Source of the DNA: Cylindrospermum stagnale PCC 7417
GTDB lineage: Bacteria > Cyanobacteriota > Cyanobacteriia > Cyanobacteriales > Nostocaceae
Direction of reading: 5' to 3'
Assembly (NCBI RefSeq): GCF_000317535.1
Contig: NC_019757.1
Span: 6,227,501-6,291,500, forward strand
Length of the DNA: 64,000 nt
Shown: piece after piece, positions 8,299-17,407 of the stretch
How the letters are laid out: every line of letters begins with the position of its first letter
Position numbering within the stretch: the stretch's first letter is position 1
Position numbers and translations under genes: made by a program
Notes under the pieces: model-generated
What the model saw: the letters and a program-made list of their open reading frames with translations, nothing else
The model's database searches: none
What the model was told of the DNA's origin: nothing

Positions 8299-9351
8299 TT
8301 AGAGGTGATGATTATCTATGGTGCTGAAAGTGCCATGAAAAAGGTGATCGCGAACGGCATTTTTTTGTAAGAAGTCATGGGGGAAACCCAAATCAATTTG
8401 ACTGACTTCATTCAACCGTTGCAGATGTTCTGGCGAGAGGGTGAAATCGAGATAACCTAAGTTATCTTGAAACTGAGAGAGCTTCCTAGCGCCGACAATC
8501 GGGACAATCACACCGCTTTGAGCACGTAACCAAGCCAGCGCGACTTGTGAAGGTGTGTGTCCAATTTCCGCAGCAACTTGACTAACTGTTTGAGCGATCG
8601 CTAAATGTCGTTCCGAAATAGTTCCTAGTGCCGGATTTGCCAATCTTCCCTGATGTTCATCGACGGGAATCGGTTGATTATACTTACCTGTGAGCACTCC
8701 ACCACCAAGGGGAGACCAAGGCGTTACCGCTAAATCCAAAGCTTTAGCCATTGGTAACAAGTCCCGTTCTGGTGTCCGCTCAATCAAACTATACTCAATT
8801 TGCAGAGCGACAAACTGCGTCCACCCTTGATATTGGGCGATGGTATTGGCTTGGGAAACAATCCAAGCGGGTGCGTTCGAGATCCCGATATATTGTATTT
8901 TACCTTGGCGAACGAGATCATCAAGCGATCGCATCACTTCCTCAATCGGCGTGGTGAAATCCCAAGCGTGCAGCCAAAATAAATCAATGTAGTCAGTATT
9001 CAGCCGTTTCAAACTACCTTCCAACGACTGGATCAAATTCTTGCGATGGTTCCCGCTGGAGTTAGGGTCACCAAGGCGATCATTAATCTGTAAGGGAAAA
9101 CTATATTTAGTTGCAACTACAAACCGTTCCCGGTCTTTAGCAATCAACTCACCAACAATTTTTTCACTGCTACCATCAGTGTAACAGTTGGCGGTATCAA
9201 GAAAGTTTCCCCCTGCTTCCACAAAAGCATCAAAGATTTTCTGACTTTCGTCTTTGGATGCCCCCCAACCCCGGTCTTCACCAAAGGTCATGGTTCCCAA
9301 AGAGAGTTCAGAAACTCTCAACCCACTTTTGCCCAAGAGTTTGTATCTCAT
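8299..9351 (-). CDS. Aldo/keto reductase
   Basis: NADPH-dependent oxidoreductase of the aldo/keto reductase superfamily, 350 residues from the preferred internal start (MRYKLLGKSGLRVSELSLGT); an ATG six codons upstream is possible. The (beta/alpha)8 barrel has the catalytic Asp/Tyr (LDTANCYTDG), Lys (VVATKYSF) and His (DLFWLHAWD), and the C-terminal phosphate-binding motif (IVPIVGARKLSQFQDN). An AraC-type regulator gene lies 107 bases upstream on the same strand and is a plausible activator. The substrate is unknown; detoxification of reactive carbonyls is the usual proposal. Confidence 0.92.
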   Translation of the reverse strand: MRYKLLGKSGLRVSELSLGTMTFGEDRGWGASKDESQKIFDAFVEAGGNFLDTANCYTDGSSEKIVGELIAKDRERFVVATKYSFPLQINDRLGDPNSSGNHRKNLIQSLEGSLKRLNTDYIDLFWLHAWDFTTPIEEVMRSLDDLVRQGKIQYIGISNAPAWIVSQANTIAQYQGWTQFVALQIEYSLIERTPERDLLPMAKALDLAVTPWSPLGGGVLTGKYNQPIPVDEHQGRLANPALGTISERHLAIAQTVSQVAAEIGHTPSQVALAWLRAQSGVIVPIVGARKLSQFQDNLGYLDFTLSPEHLQRLNEVSQIDLGFPHDFLQKNAVRDHLFHGTFSTIDNHHL

Positions 9352-9458
9352 AATTAAACTATTCCACATTTAATTGGCATCAAATCAATAGCTAGGATGC
9401 TTGCCAATACTGGATTTTCTAATTGGGAATTTTCAAGGAGAGAATTTGGAATTGCCTA

Positions 9459-10367
9459 CTATCTTACCTGTTCTCTGTAGACTTTAGGCGTTGTACCCAT
9501 CAATTTGCGAAAGACATTTGTAAAGTGGCTCTGATTCTGAAAACCCACTAGTTGATAGATTTGGTCTATTGTCTTTTCAGAGCGAGTCAATAAAATTTTG
9601 GCTTTTTCAATTCGACAATTGATCACATACTGATGAGGCGCAAAACCCGTTGACTGTTTAAACAGGCGCGAAAAATGATACATACTCATGCTCACCACCG
9701 CAGAAATTTCTGCCAAGGACAAATCTTTGTCGAGGTTATCATGAATATATTCCATGGCTTGTTGCAACTTTAGCCGAGACAAACCCTTACCATGAGTGTA
9801 TTGAGGAATATTTTTTTGATCTGCGCCATAGCGTTTCAGCAGGTGAATGCAAAGCGTATTTGCCAGAGATTCAATGTAAATGCGAGTACCCATGTCATCA
9901 GATTCTAGTTCTGATTTCAGTGCCAGTCCAATCTGCTGAATTAGAGGATCGGGTGTAAAAAAATGGGGTGTAATTTCAATATTTTGTAAATCTACTGTTT
10001 CTAAAGCGATGCGATTGAAAAAAGCTGGTTCTAAACTGAGGAGGATAAATTCTCCCCCCGACTCGCAACGCGATATATGGTGAGTGTTTGCCGGAATCAC
10101 TGTCACATCCCCATGGGCTATGGATTCACGCTGAGTAAGTCCATTTAACACCCGCTCTGCCTTTTTAATACCACGGTCGAGGCTGATGCCAATAGTATGT
10201 TGGTGGAAGTAGTGTTCGGGTGTTTCGTGGCTAGGCTGTCGATGATGATCTAAGCGAATACCAGCCCATTTAGCATGGTAACTAGAAACTAGGGGCGATC
10301 GCGGCAGAATGGCTGAACAAGCATCTTCTTGATCAAAATCAACAGTGACAATTTTTTCTTCTGGCAT
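9459..10367 (-). CDS. AraC family transcriptional regulator
   Basis: Protein of 302 residues with an N-terminal cupin-like sensor (about 30-140, HETPEHYFHQHTIGISLDRG) and a C-terminal double helix-turn-helix (about 195-300, with LSLAEISAVVSMSMYHFSRL and the family signature ending IDQIYQLVGFQNQSHFTNVF). Its start is divergent from and close to the DCC-family gene, and the aldo/keto reductase gene follows it downstream, so it probably activates one of these neighbours. The inducer is unknown. Confidence 0.9.
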   Translation of the reverse strand: MPEEKIVTVDFDQEDACSAILPRSPLVSSYHAKWAGIRLDHHRQPSHETPEHYFHQHTIGISLDRGIKKAERVLNGLTQRESIAHGDVTVIPANTHHISRCESGGEFILLSLEPAFFNRIALETVDLQNIEITPHFFTPDPLIQQIGLALKSELESDDMGTRIYIESLANTLCIHLLKRYGADQKNIPQYTHGKGLSRLKLQQAMEYIHDNLDKDLSLAEISAVVSMSMYHFSRLFKQSTGFAPHQYVINCRIEKAKILLTRSEKTIDQIYQLVGFQNQSHFTNVFRKLMGTTPKVYREQVR

Positions 10368-10461
10368 CGTTCTCGCCCCAGAAATAATTCAGTTTCGGTG
10401 TAAGGCTATACTTAGCTTTTCAAATATCCTAAACTATTATCCCCAAATAGCGGCTAAATAC

Positions 10462-10875
10462 ATGAATTACTACGTGATCTACGACGGAAATTGCCATCTC
10501 TGCGTCACCCTAGTGCAATTGCTAGAAACTCTAGACCGGGGAAACTTGTTTCGCTACACCTCCATGCAAGATGAGCAGACACTATCTCAGTGGGGAATTA
10601 CCCCCGAAGATTGTGAACAGGGAATGATTGTAATTGATGGTAATACACCTTCGGGGCGTTGGCAAGGAAGTGCTGCTGCTGAAGAGATTGGGCGGTTATT
10701 GCCATTGGGAAATGTATTTGTAGAGGCTTATCGGGCCCTACCGGGGATGAAGTGGGTTGGCGATCGCTTTTACGAACAAATCCGGGACAACCGTTACACC
10801 CTTTTTGGCAAGCGTTCCCAAACTTATCAGTCGGCGTATTGTGTAGATGGTAGCTGCAAAACTGATAAAGAGTAA
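10462..10875 (+). CDS. DCC family thiol-disulfide oxidoreductase (DUF393)
   Basis: Protein of 137 residues that starts almost directly with the family motif: MNYYVIYDGNCHLCVTLVQL has the DGxCxLC redox pair. The conserved arginine region (FRYTSMQDEQTLS) and the later AYRALPGMKWVGDRFYEQIRDNRY fit the thioredoxin-like DCC family. The frame is open upstream to 10345, but the ATG at 10462 matches family N-termini. Two extra cysteines sit at the C-terminus (YCVDGSCKTD), which is unusual and could be a second redox pair. The substrate is unknown. Confidence 0.85.
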   Translation: MNYYVIYDGNCHLCVTLVQLLETLDRGNLFRYTSMQDEQTLSQWGITPEDCEQGMIVIDGNTPSGRWQGSAAAEEIGRLLPLGNVFVEAYRALPGMKWVGDRFYEQIRDNRYTLFGKRSQTYQSAYCVDGSCKTDKE

Positions 10876-10979
10876 TCTTGAGTTTAAGCCAGCTTTAGTA
10901 CATAAGTTCTAGTATGCAAGAATTTAAACCTCTTTTCTGGGTGATTCCCGTCATTTTTGAATTCAGAGTCTAAAATATA

Positions 10980-10998
10980 GTTAACCTTAAGGGTTAAC
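10980..10998. promoter_or_regulatory. Palindromic operator upstream of the HigB/HigA-type module
   Basis: GTTAACC (10980-10986) and GGTTAAC (10992-10998) form a perfect 7-base inverted repeat around TTAAG, 24 bases before the toxin start. This is the expected position for autoregulation by the HTH antitoxin encoded downstream. Confidence 0.6.
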
Positions 10999-11021
10999 AA
11001 TATTTATAGAACCGTGATAAA

Positions 11022-11366
11022 ATGGATATTGTATTCGAGAGTAGCCAATTTGAAGAAGAGTGCAATAACCAACGGCAAAGGCTTCTAGTGAGAAAACACG
11101 GTGCAGATAGAGCAAAACGCATCCAAAAACGGCTAAATAGCTTACGTTACGCCAACGTACTTGAGGATATGCGAAATGTTCCAGGCCGTTGCCACGAATT
11201 GCTTCATGACCGCGCAGGTCAATTAGCGCTCGATTTGGATCATCCATATCGGCTGATTTTTGAGCCAGCAAATGAACCAATTCCTACCAAATCAGATGGT
11301 GGTCTCGACTGGAGTCAAATAACTGCCGTGAGAATCATCGGCGTGGAGGATTATCATGGAAAGTAA
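11022..11366 (+). CDS. HigB-like toxin (RelE/ParE superfamily)
   Basis: Protein of 114 residues. The fold pattern is that of the RelE/HigB killer family: two N-terminal helices rich in basic residues (RQRLLVRKHGADRAKRIQKRL), then beta-strands with ERK-like basic positions (CHELLHDRAGQLALDLDHPYRLIFE). Its last 11 bases overlap the downstream gene, which encodes an HTH antitoxin with a metalloprotease domain. Toxin-first order is typical of HigBA. The catalytic residues for mRNA cleavage are not certain from sequence alone. Confidence 0.8.
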   Translation: MDIVFESSQFEEECNNQRQRLLVRKHGADRAKRIQKRLNSLRYANVLEDMRNVPGRCHELLHDRAGQLALDLDHPYRLIFEPANEPIPTKSDGGLDWSQITAVRIIGVEDYHGK

Positions 11367-12471
11367 GATCGAAAATAGGTACAATCCAGATTACGTTTAC
11401 CCTCCTGGGGATACCCTGCTAGAAGTTCTGGAAGAACGGGGAATGACCCAGGCAGAACTGGCGGAACGGACAGGAAGACCAAAAAAAACAATTAATGAAA
11501 TTATTAAGGGTAAAGCAGCAATTACCCCCGAAACAGCATTACAGCTAGAACTGGTATTCAATATCCCAGCTAGTTTTTGGAACAATCACGAACGACACTA
11601 CCGGGAATTTTTAGCGCAACAGGAAGAAAAAAAGCGTTTAAAAAAGCAAGTAGGTTGGCTGAAAGGAATTCCTGTTACAGCCATGATTAAGTCTGGCTGG
11701 ATTCGCCGCCATCAGGATAAAGTGGAACAATTGCGGGAAGTGCTAAATTTTTTCGCCGTCGCCTCCCCTGAACAATGGGGGAGTATATGGTTGAATACTC
11801 ATATAGATTTTCGTAAATCTCCAGCATTTCAAAGTGACCCTGGTGCGATAGCTGCTTGGTTACGTCGGGGAGAAATTGAAGCATCTAAGATTGCTTGCGC
11901 TCCCTATAATGCCGACAATTTTAGGGAAGCACTGCAAAAAATCCGTGCTTTAACTGTGGAACCACCAGAAATTTTCCAGCCAAAAGTAGTAAAGTTATGT
12001 GCAGAAGCTGGTGTTGCTGTAGTTTTTGTGCCACAACTTCCCAAAACGCGAACTAGTGGAGCAACTCATTGGTTGAATTCTGACAAAGCGCTGATTCAAC
12101 TCAGCTTGCGCTATAAGACTGATGACCATTTGTGGTTTACCTTCTTCCACGAAGCTGGTCATATTTTGCTACATGGTAAGCGCGATTTCTTCCTGGAAGG
12201 GACAGGTGTTGTATCTGTCGAGGATCAAGAAAAAGAGGAACAAGCAAACAAATTTTCTGCGGATATACTCATTCCCCCTGGGTCGTGGAAGGGATTCCTG
12301 GGATCAGGTCAACAAATGAGTAAAGTAAATATTATGCAGTTTGCTGCTGAAATCGGCATTGCCACAGGGATTGTAGTTGGTAGGCTTCAGCACGATCATG
12401 TTTTACCGCCTAGTCACTGCAATGACCTGAAACAAAAATTTGATTGGGTGTTAGATGAGCAGGAAAGCTGA
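11356..12471 (+). CDS. HigA-like antitoxin fused to an ImmA/IrrE-type metallopeptidase
   Basis: Protein of 371 residues. The N-terminal part (about 15-80) is an XRE/HigA helix-turn-helix (LEERGMTQAELAERTGRPKK). The C-terminal part (about 210-340) is an ImmA/IrrE (COG2856) zinc peptidase with the HExxH motif in FTFFHEAGHILLHGKR and a downstream acidic EEQANKFSADILIP segment. In such fusions the HTH represses the operon and neutralises the toxin, while the peptidase may degrade regulators under stress. It overlaps the toxin gene by 11 bases, indicating translational coupling. Confidence 0.88.
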   Translation: MESKIENRYNPDYVYPPGDTLLEVLEERGMTQAELAERTGRPKKTINEIIKGKAAITPETALQLELVFNIPASFWNNHERHYREFLAQQEEKKRLKKQVGWLKGIPVTAMIKSGWIRRHQDKVEQLREVLNFFAVASPEQWGSIWLNTHIDFRKSPAFQSDPGAIAAWLRRGEIEASKIACAPYNADNFREALQKIRALTVEPPEIFQPKVVKLCAEAGVAVVFVPQLPKTRTSGATHWLNSDKALIQLSLRYKTDDHLWFTFFHEAGHILLHGKRDFFLEGTGVVSVEDQEKEEQANKFSADILIPPGSWKGFLGSGQQMSKVNIMQFAAEIGIATGIVVGRLQHDHVLPPSHCNDLKQKFDWVLDEQES

Positions 12472-12517
12472 TTATTTGACAATTAGCAAGGGGATTGGTG
12501 CGATATAACTGACTTGT

Positions 12518-12946
12518 TCAATCACTAGATTTATTAAAAATCTCTAAAATTTGCCGGCAAACCTGTTTCAGCCTCTCCCCGACTTCAGGAGAAGGTAGAG
12601 ACTGTCCAACAAAACTCCAGGTTTCTATCGTTGAAAGTCGCCACACCTCGCCGCGATGGTCAAATCCAGCCGCTTCCAGTCCGATGGCCCGCCGGGAGTT
12701 ATTTAGGGGATCATGATAAAACCGGATTTGAATCAAGACACTGCGACTGCGCCAGGATTTGCTGATTCCTGGAAAGTGAAAGCCGATGTCTATCGAATCT
12801 GGATCGACTAACTCCCTCGTTTCCGGGTCATTTTTCCAAGGTTTGAGATCCGATCTGGCATCAGGAAACTCGAATTTGAACAAATTAACTACCGTAGCAA
12901 TCTTGCTGGCGAGTTCAAGGTTTGTTGCCTGTTCAGATGCATTCAC
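12518..12946 (-). CDS. Hypothetical protein
   Basis: Soluble protein of 142 residues with no signal peptide or membrane segment. It begins with a helix (NLELASKIATVVNLFKFEF), followed by beta-rich sequence with several Trp (SWRSRSVLIQIRFYHD, GEVWRLSTIETWSFVG), and ends in a helix. I recognise no family; similar small proteins occur in cyanobacteria. It is convergent with the HigA-like gene (46 bases apart). Confidence 0.7.
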   Translation of the reverse strand: MNASEQATNLELASKIATVVNLFKFEFPDARSDLKPWKNDPETRELVDPDSIDIGFHFPGISKSWRSRSVLIQIRFYHDPLNNSRRAIGLEAAGFDHRGEVWRLSTIETWSFVGQSLPSPEVGERLKQVCRQILEIFNKSSD

Positions 12947-13325
12947 GAAAAAATACTCCTAATATTGCGTCATTCTATGGGGGATGTGACGACAGAAAAC
13001 CCGCCAGAAGGCTTATCTTATTAGTGCTTCAGCTTATCAAGACCTTTTAGATTTAGCAACTCTAAATCACGCTTTCCTCACAATTACTGCGGCTTATATC
13101 TGCCAAAAACTCCTGATTTCTGATTTTTGGACAAGTTAATAGCTATTGAGTAATTATACTTAATAAAATCTGGAAATAGCAGATGAAACTCTGCCCTTTG
13201 TAGAAAATTCCCATTGAAGTTCTCGGATTTTCTGCAAAAACCTTTGCTGACAAGAAAGATAAATTGCGCTAGCGATCTAAAATAACACTGTGAATTGATA
13301 AATACAAAACAAATAACTTCAGTTT
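12947..13325. other. Intergenic region upstream of psbQ
   Basis: No coding frame of note. AT-rich, and presumably contains the psbQ promoter, with a candidate TAATTATACTTAAT box near 13153. A GCGCTAGCGATC near 13267 resembles a HIP1-like octamer. Nothing else is seen. Confidence 0.4.
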
Positions 13326-13778
13326 ATGGTGCGTCAACGCTCTATTTTGTCACTGCTTCTAGTATTATTGACAACATTTCTGATCAGTTGTGGCAGTCCT
13401 AGCGCCGCAGTTGCACCTCCCACCTACACAGCGGCTCAATTAGAGCAAATTCAGGAATACATTCCTGAAATTCAGGCTGTGCGCGATCGCTCAAAAGAAC
13501 TGGAAAACCTGATTCAAAAGAATCAATGGATTAAGGTGGGTAATTTTATCCACGGACCCATAACCGAAGCAAGGTTGACCATGACCTATGTCATCCCCAG
13601 CCTGTTACCCAAAGACCAAACCACAGCGCGTCAGATAACGCGGGATTTCTTGAACCACCTGGTTAAAATCGATCAAGCAGCTACTGCCGGCAATACTCAA
13701 CTGGCCTTGAGTAGCTACCAAGATGCTTATGCAGACATTGACAAATTTCTGCAACTGCTGCCTAAAACTAGCAGTTAA
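13326..13778 (+). CDS. psbQ: Photosystem II protein PsbQ (CyanoQ)
   Basis: Lumenal lipoprotein of 150 residues that stabilises the oxygen-evolving side of photosystem II. The N-terminus is a lipoprotein signal with lipobox LISC (Cys about residue 22). The mature part is a four-helix bundle whose helical segments include TAAQLEQIQEYIPEIQAVRD, IQKNQWIKVGNFIHGPI and a C-terminal SYQDAYADIDKFLQLL, a pattern typical of CyanoQ. The length equals that of other cyanobacterial PsbQ proteins. It is probably monocistronic. Confidence 0.9.
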   Translation: MVRQRSILSLLLVLLTTFLISCGSPSAAVAPPTYTAAQLEQIQEYIPEIQAVRDRSKELENLIQKNQWIKVGNFIHGPITEARLTMTYVIPSLLPKDQTTARQITRDFLNHLVKIDQAATAGNTQLALSSYQDAYADIDKFLQLLPKTSS

Positions 13779-13872
13779 CAGTCCTTCCTTCCTTGCTGAG
13801 TGAAAAATGATGGAGTGATAGGGTGATAGAGTGAACAGTTCACTCCTCACTCCTCACTCCTAAAAAAAGCCC

Positions 13873-15015
13873 ATGAATGTAGTTATCATTGGTTGTGGTG
13901 TAATTGGCGCAGCGATCGCATACAATCTCAGCCAAGTTCAAGGATTCAAGATCACAGTTTTCGACCAACAACCACCAGCAAAAGCTTCCACAGGCGCTGC
14001 ACTAGGCGTTTTGATGGGCGTAATCAGCCAGAAAATCAAGGGTAAAGCTTGGCAGATGCGCCAGACTAGCATCCAACGCTATGAAACCCTGATTCCCGAA
14101 CTAGAAGCTTTAACCGGTCGGCAAATCCCTTTCAATCGCCAAGGAATCCTCATGCTTTTGCCTGAAAATTCAGACCCCTCCTTGCCCTTAGAAAGTGGGG
14201 TTGGGGGGATCTCCCCATGGGAAAAGCTGCGGGAAATTCGTCAATCTCAAGGTTGGCAGTTGGAAATTTGGGATATTGCCAAACTCAAAAATATTTGTCC
14301 TCAAGTCAATCACGCCAAAATTACTGGCGCTGTCTATTCTCCTCAAGACCGCCAACTTGATCCTACAGCCCTAACATTAGCTTTAGTGGAGGCTGCCCAA
14401 CACAATGGCGTAACTTTCAAATTCGGCGTGACTGTATTGGATGCCCAAACCCCGGAAATTTCCCCTCAACTTCAAACTATTGAGACTACAGAGGGAAAAG
14501 TTACCGCAGACTGGTTTATAGTCGCTGCCGGGCTAGGTTCAACGCCACTGACGGCCAAATTAAATTATAAAGTTGATATTCGCCCTGTTTTGGGGCAAGC
14601 GTTACACCTCAGCTTAGGGCATCCATTAGGAAATTCTGACTTTCAACCAGCGATTACTGGTAACGATGTCCATATTGTGCCTGTGGGCGGCGGTGATTAC
14701 TGGGTGGGTGCAACGGTGGAGTTTCCCAGTAATGGGGATGAGATATTGCCAGATAGTGAATTACTGGAATCTGTCAAACAACAAGCGATCGCCTTTTGCC
14801 CAGAATTAGCCCAAGCAACCATTATCCGCACTTGGTCAGGATTACGTCCCCGCCCCGAAGGACGCCCCGCCCCAGTAATTGGTAAGCTACCAGGGTTTAA
14901 TAATGTTCTCCTAGCTACTGCACACTATCGCAACGGTGTTTTACTCGCACCTGCAACAGCCGATGCCATTCGTGAATTATTGCAAGATAGTTCTTCCTTA
15001 TCAACTTCAGCATAA
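13873..15015 (+). CDS. FAD-dependent amino acid oxidase-like oxidoreductase
   Basis: Protein of 380 residues in the DAO (D-amino acid/glycine oxidase) family. The N-terminal dinucleotide-binding motif is clear (VVIIGCGVIGAAIAYNLS), and the C-terminus carries the family's second FAD contact (TWSGLRPRPEGRPAPVIG and ATAHYRNGVLLAP). The closest named relatives are ThiO/glycine oxidase and DadA-like proteins, but the substrate cannot be fixed. A short segment (residues about 98-118, LESGVGGISPWEK) looks like an inserted glycine-rich loop whose DNA (GGGGTTGGGGGGATC) resembles dispersed-repeat sequence. Confidence 0.85.
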   Translation: MNVVIIGCGVIGAAIAYNLSQVQGFKITVFDQQPPAKASTGAALGVLMGVISQKIKGKAWQMRQTSIQRYETLIPELEALTGRQIPFNRQGILMLLPENSDPSLPLESGVGGISPWEKLREIRQSQGWQLEIWDIAKLKNICPQVNHAKITGAVYSPQDRQLDPTALTLALVEAAQHNGVTFKFGVTVLDAQTPEISPQLQTIETTEGKVTADWFIVAAGLGSTPLTAKLNYKVDIRPVLGQALHLSLGHPLGNSDFQPAITGNDVHIVPVGGGDYWVGATVEFPSNGDEILPDSELLESVKQQAIAFCPELAQATIIRTWSGLRPRPEGRPAPVIGKLPGFNNVLLATAHYRNGVLLAPATADAIRELLQDSSSLSTSA

Positions 15016-15055
15016 CAAATCTAAAACCAAAAGTCAACACCCTAAACCCATATAA

Positions 15056-16051
15056 TTGCAAATTTCAGCAATTCAAAAAACGATGTGCGGTACCATTATT
15101 CTTCTCATTCTTCTGCTACCTATTTATAGGATGATGAAGGAAAATTCAGTATTACGCCATTGGTGCGAGGCTGTTACATTCCCAAATAGGAAACATAGCG
15201 TGTCAATTAAAGAACAAAAAATAACCGTAGATTCACTAGAATGGTTTTATCGCGAAGCTCCAGCAATTGGTCAAACAGACTTGCTGCCTGTGTTACTACT
15301 ACACGGTATAGTTTCGCAAAGTTATAGCTGGAGAAATATTCTCCCAAGTTTAGCAGCACAAGGAACAAGAGCGATCGCACCCGATTGGATTGGTTATGGT
15401 TTTTCTGCACAACCAGAAAAACGCGATTTTGCTTATACCCCCGATGCATTTATCACAGCATTAGCCGGATTTGTCAAAGCAGTAGAACTAGAACGTTTTT
15501 CCTTAGTTGTGCAAGGATATTTAGGTTCCGTAGGGTTACAATATGCCTTGCGTCACCCCGAACAAATAGCCAACATAGCGATTTTAAATACACCAATTAC
15601 CACCAGTGCCAAATTACCCTGGAAAATCCAACAACTGGGGTTACCTTTAGCAGGTGAAGTCATGACTCAAGACCCCCTATTAGTAGACAGAACATTAGAA
15701 GGTGGTACTCGTTACCGCATAGAAGATAAAGATTTAGATATTTATCGCAAACCATATTTGAAAAGTTCAGCATCAGGACGCGGCTTGTTAGCAACCGTTC
15801 GCAATTTGCAACTTTTTCCAGCAATGACAGAAATTGAAACTGGCTTTAAACAATGGCAACAACCAATTCTGATTCAATGGGGAATGATTGACCCTTGGTT
15901 ATCTGTAGATATAGCCGAAAAATTTGCCAAAAATGCACCAAATGCCGAATTAATAAAACTTAATAACGTCGGGCATTACCCCCAAGAACACTACCACGAA
16001 ACAATTCTACAAGACCTTTTGCCCTTTGTGCGTCGCGCTGAATCTAGTTGA
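15056..16051 (+). CDS. Alpha/beta hydrolase-fold protein with atypical nucleophile elbow
   Basis: Protein of 331 residues resembling haloalkane dehalogenase/epoxide hydrolase-like alpha/beta hydrolases: oxyanion-hole segment VLLLHGIVSQSYSWRNI, then APDWIGYGFSAQPE, and a C-terminal His in NNVGHYPQEH. At the nucleophile elbow the sequence is LVVQGYLGSVGLQYAL, with no Ser, Asp or Cys in the usual G-x-Nuc-x-G place, so it may not be a hydrolase. The TTG start at 15056 is weak; ATGs at 15083 and 15131 are in frame. A hydrophobic N-terminus (TIILLILLLPIY) suggests a membrane anchor if the longer start is used. Confidence 0.82.
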   Translation: MQISAIQKTMCGTIILLILLLPIYRMMKENSVLRHWCEAVTFPNRKHSVSIKEQKITVDSLEWFYREAPAIGQTDLLPVLLLHGIVSQSYSWRNILPSLAAQGTRAIAPDWIGYGFSAQPEKRDFAYTPDAFITALAGFVKAVELERFSLVVQGYLGSVGLQYALRHPEQIANIAILNTPITTSAKLPWKIQQLGLPLAGEVMTQDPLLVDRTLEGGTRYRIEDKDLDIYRKPYLKSSASGRGLLATVRNLQLFPAMTEIETGFKQWQQPILIQWGMIDPWLSVDIAEKFAKNAPNAELIKLNNVGHYPQEHYHETILQDLLPFVRRAESS

Positions 16052-16088
16052 GTTGGTAGATAAATTAACAAGACACTGCATACTTTTT

Positions 16089-16592
16089 ATGAAAATAACA
16101 ACTATCGCAGAAATAATGATCAAAGCCGACATAGAAGATGTGTTTGACAGTTCAACGGACGATCAAAATTTACCTAGATATTTCACTGGTTATAAATTAA
16201 TTCCGGCAATTGTCAGTGCTAGAACCACAGATAGTTTACCTCTTCATCAAGGGAGCAAAAGAATTATTACTAATAGGGATGGTTCAGAAATTGTAGAATT
16301 AATTACTGCCCTAAAACGACCAGCAATTCAAGAGTACAAATTAATTCAGGGGTTTAAACCTCCTTTTTCTTTGTTAGTAGATTCTGCTGCTGGAAGATGG
16401 TTATATACAAGTGGAGATTCAGGCACAAGAATTGTCTGGAATTTTGAATTTAAAATGAAAAATTATCTAGCATACTTGTTTTTCCTTGTAGCAGTAAAAA
16501 TGGCATTCCAAAAAGCTCAGGTAATTTGTTTAGAGAATCTCAAAAGCTTCCTTGAAAGTCCAAAAGCTGATGAGCAAGTTTTTCCCAGCTAG
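16089..16592 (+). CDS. SRPBCC-like small protein
   Basis: Protein of 167 residues from the ATG at 16089; the frame is open further upstream through a TTG inside the preceding gene. The pattern MKITTIAEIMIKADIEDVFD, followed by ITNRDGSEIVELITALKRP and RIVWNFEFKMKN, fits the START/SRPBCC (polyketide cyclase-like) beta-grasp used for hydrophobic ligands. A hydrophobic stretch (NYLAYLFFLVAVKMAF) near the C-terminus covers the long helix. It lies 37 bases after the alpha/beta hydrolase-like gene, so an operon is likely. The ligand is unknown. Confidence 0.65.
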   Translation: MKITTIAEIMIKADIEDVFDSSTDDQNLPRYFTGYKLIPAIVSARTTDSLPLHQGSKRIITNRDGSEIVELITALKRPAIQEYKLIQGFKPPFSLLVDSAAGRWLYTSGDSGTRIVWNFEFKMKNYLAYLFFLVAVKMAFQKAQVICLENLKSFLESPKADEQVFPS

Positions 16593-16794
16593 ATGATTTT
16601 AGATATTTTGTCAAAATTGCGGCTATTTAAACTCGGTAATTACTTAAAATGTCAGCAATAATGATGACGGCAATTCACACTTCTTAATCTATCTGGGGTG
16701 TTGTGGTCAATTGCCAGATCAGGTTTTGCTTTAACCTGATAATGGGAGTAGTAACAGCACTCTACAACAAATTGACAAAGGCAGGTTACGATTC

Positions 16795-17373
16795 ATGGCT
16801 TATTCCTGGTTTAAAGCATTTCACATTGTTGGCTTTGTAGTTTGGTTCGCTGGGTTATTTTATTTAGTGCGTCTGTTTATCTACCATGTAGAGGCTAACC
16901 AAGAACCGGAACCCGCAAGAACGATACTGAAAAACCAGTATCAGATTATGGAAAAGCGGCTTTACGGCATCATTACCAACCCAGGAATGTATGTCACTAT
17001 TGCAATGGCGCTGGGCATCATCTCCACAGAACCGGATATTTTAAAAGAACCCTGGCTACATTTCAAACTATTGTTTGTTGCCGTTTTAATTGGTTATCAT
17101 CATTACTGCGCTCGTCTGATGAAGCAGTTAGCAGCAGATGAATGCCGCTGGAGTGGTCAACATTTGCGTGCTCTAAATGAAGCGCCTACACTGATGTTAG
17201 TGGTGATTGTGATGTTGGCTGTGTTTAAGAATAACTTGCCTACAGACCTCACCGCATGGTTAATTTTTGGTTTAGTTGTTTTTATGGCTGTCAGCATTCA
17301 GCTTTATGCCAAAATCCGCAGACGCAACAAAGAAAAGCAGTTAGAACAATTAAATCAAGTTCCCCAAGCCTAA
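16795..17373 (+). CDS. hemJ: Protoporphyrinogen IX oxidase HemJ
   Basis: Membrane protein of 192 residues (UPF0093) that oxidises protoporphyrinogen IX to protoporphyrin IX for heme and chlorophyll synthesis; it is the usual form in cyanobacteria. Family hallmarks are the N-terminal SWFKAFHIVGFVVWFAGLFY with the conserved His, PWLHFKLLFVAVLIGYHH with its histidines, and LRALNEAPTLMLVVIVML. About four to five membrane helices are predicted, with a basic C-terminal tail (KIRRRNKEKQLEQ). There is no obvious operon partner. Confidence 0.93.
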   Translation: MAYSWFKAFHIVGFVVWFAGLFYLVRLFIYHVEANQEPEPARTILKNQYQIMEKRLYGIITNPGMYVTIAMALGIISTEPDILKEPWLHFKLLFVAVLIGYHHYCARLMKQLAADECRWSGQHLRALNEAPTLMLVVIVMLAVFKNNLPTDLTAWLIFGLVVFMAVSIQLYAKIRRRNKEKQLEQLNQVPQA

Positions 17374-17407
17374 AGTTAGAGGAGATTTTAGCGATACACT
17401 ATACGCG

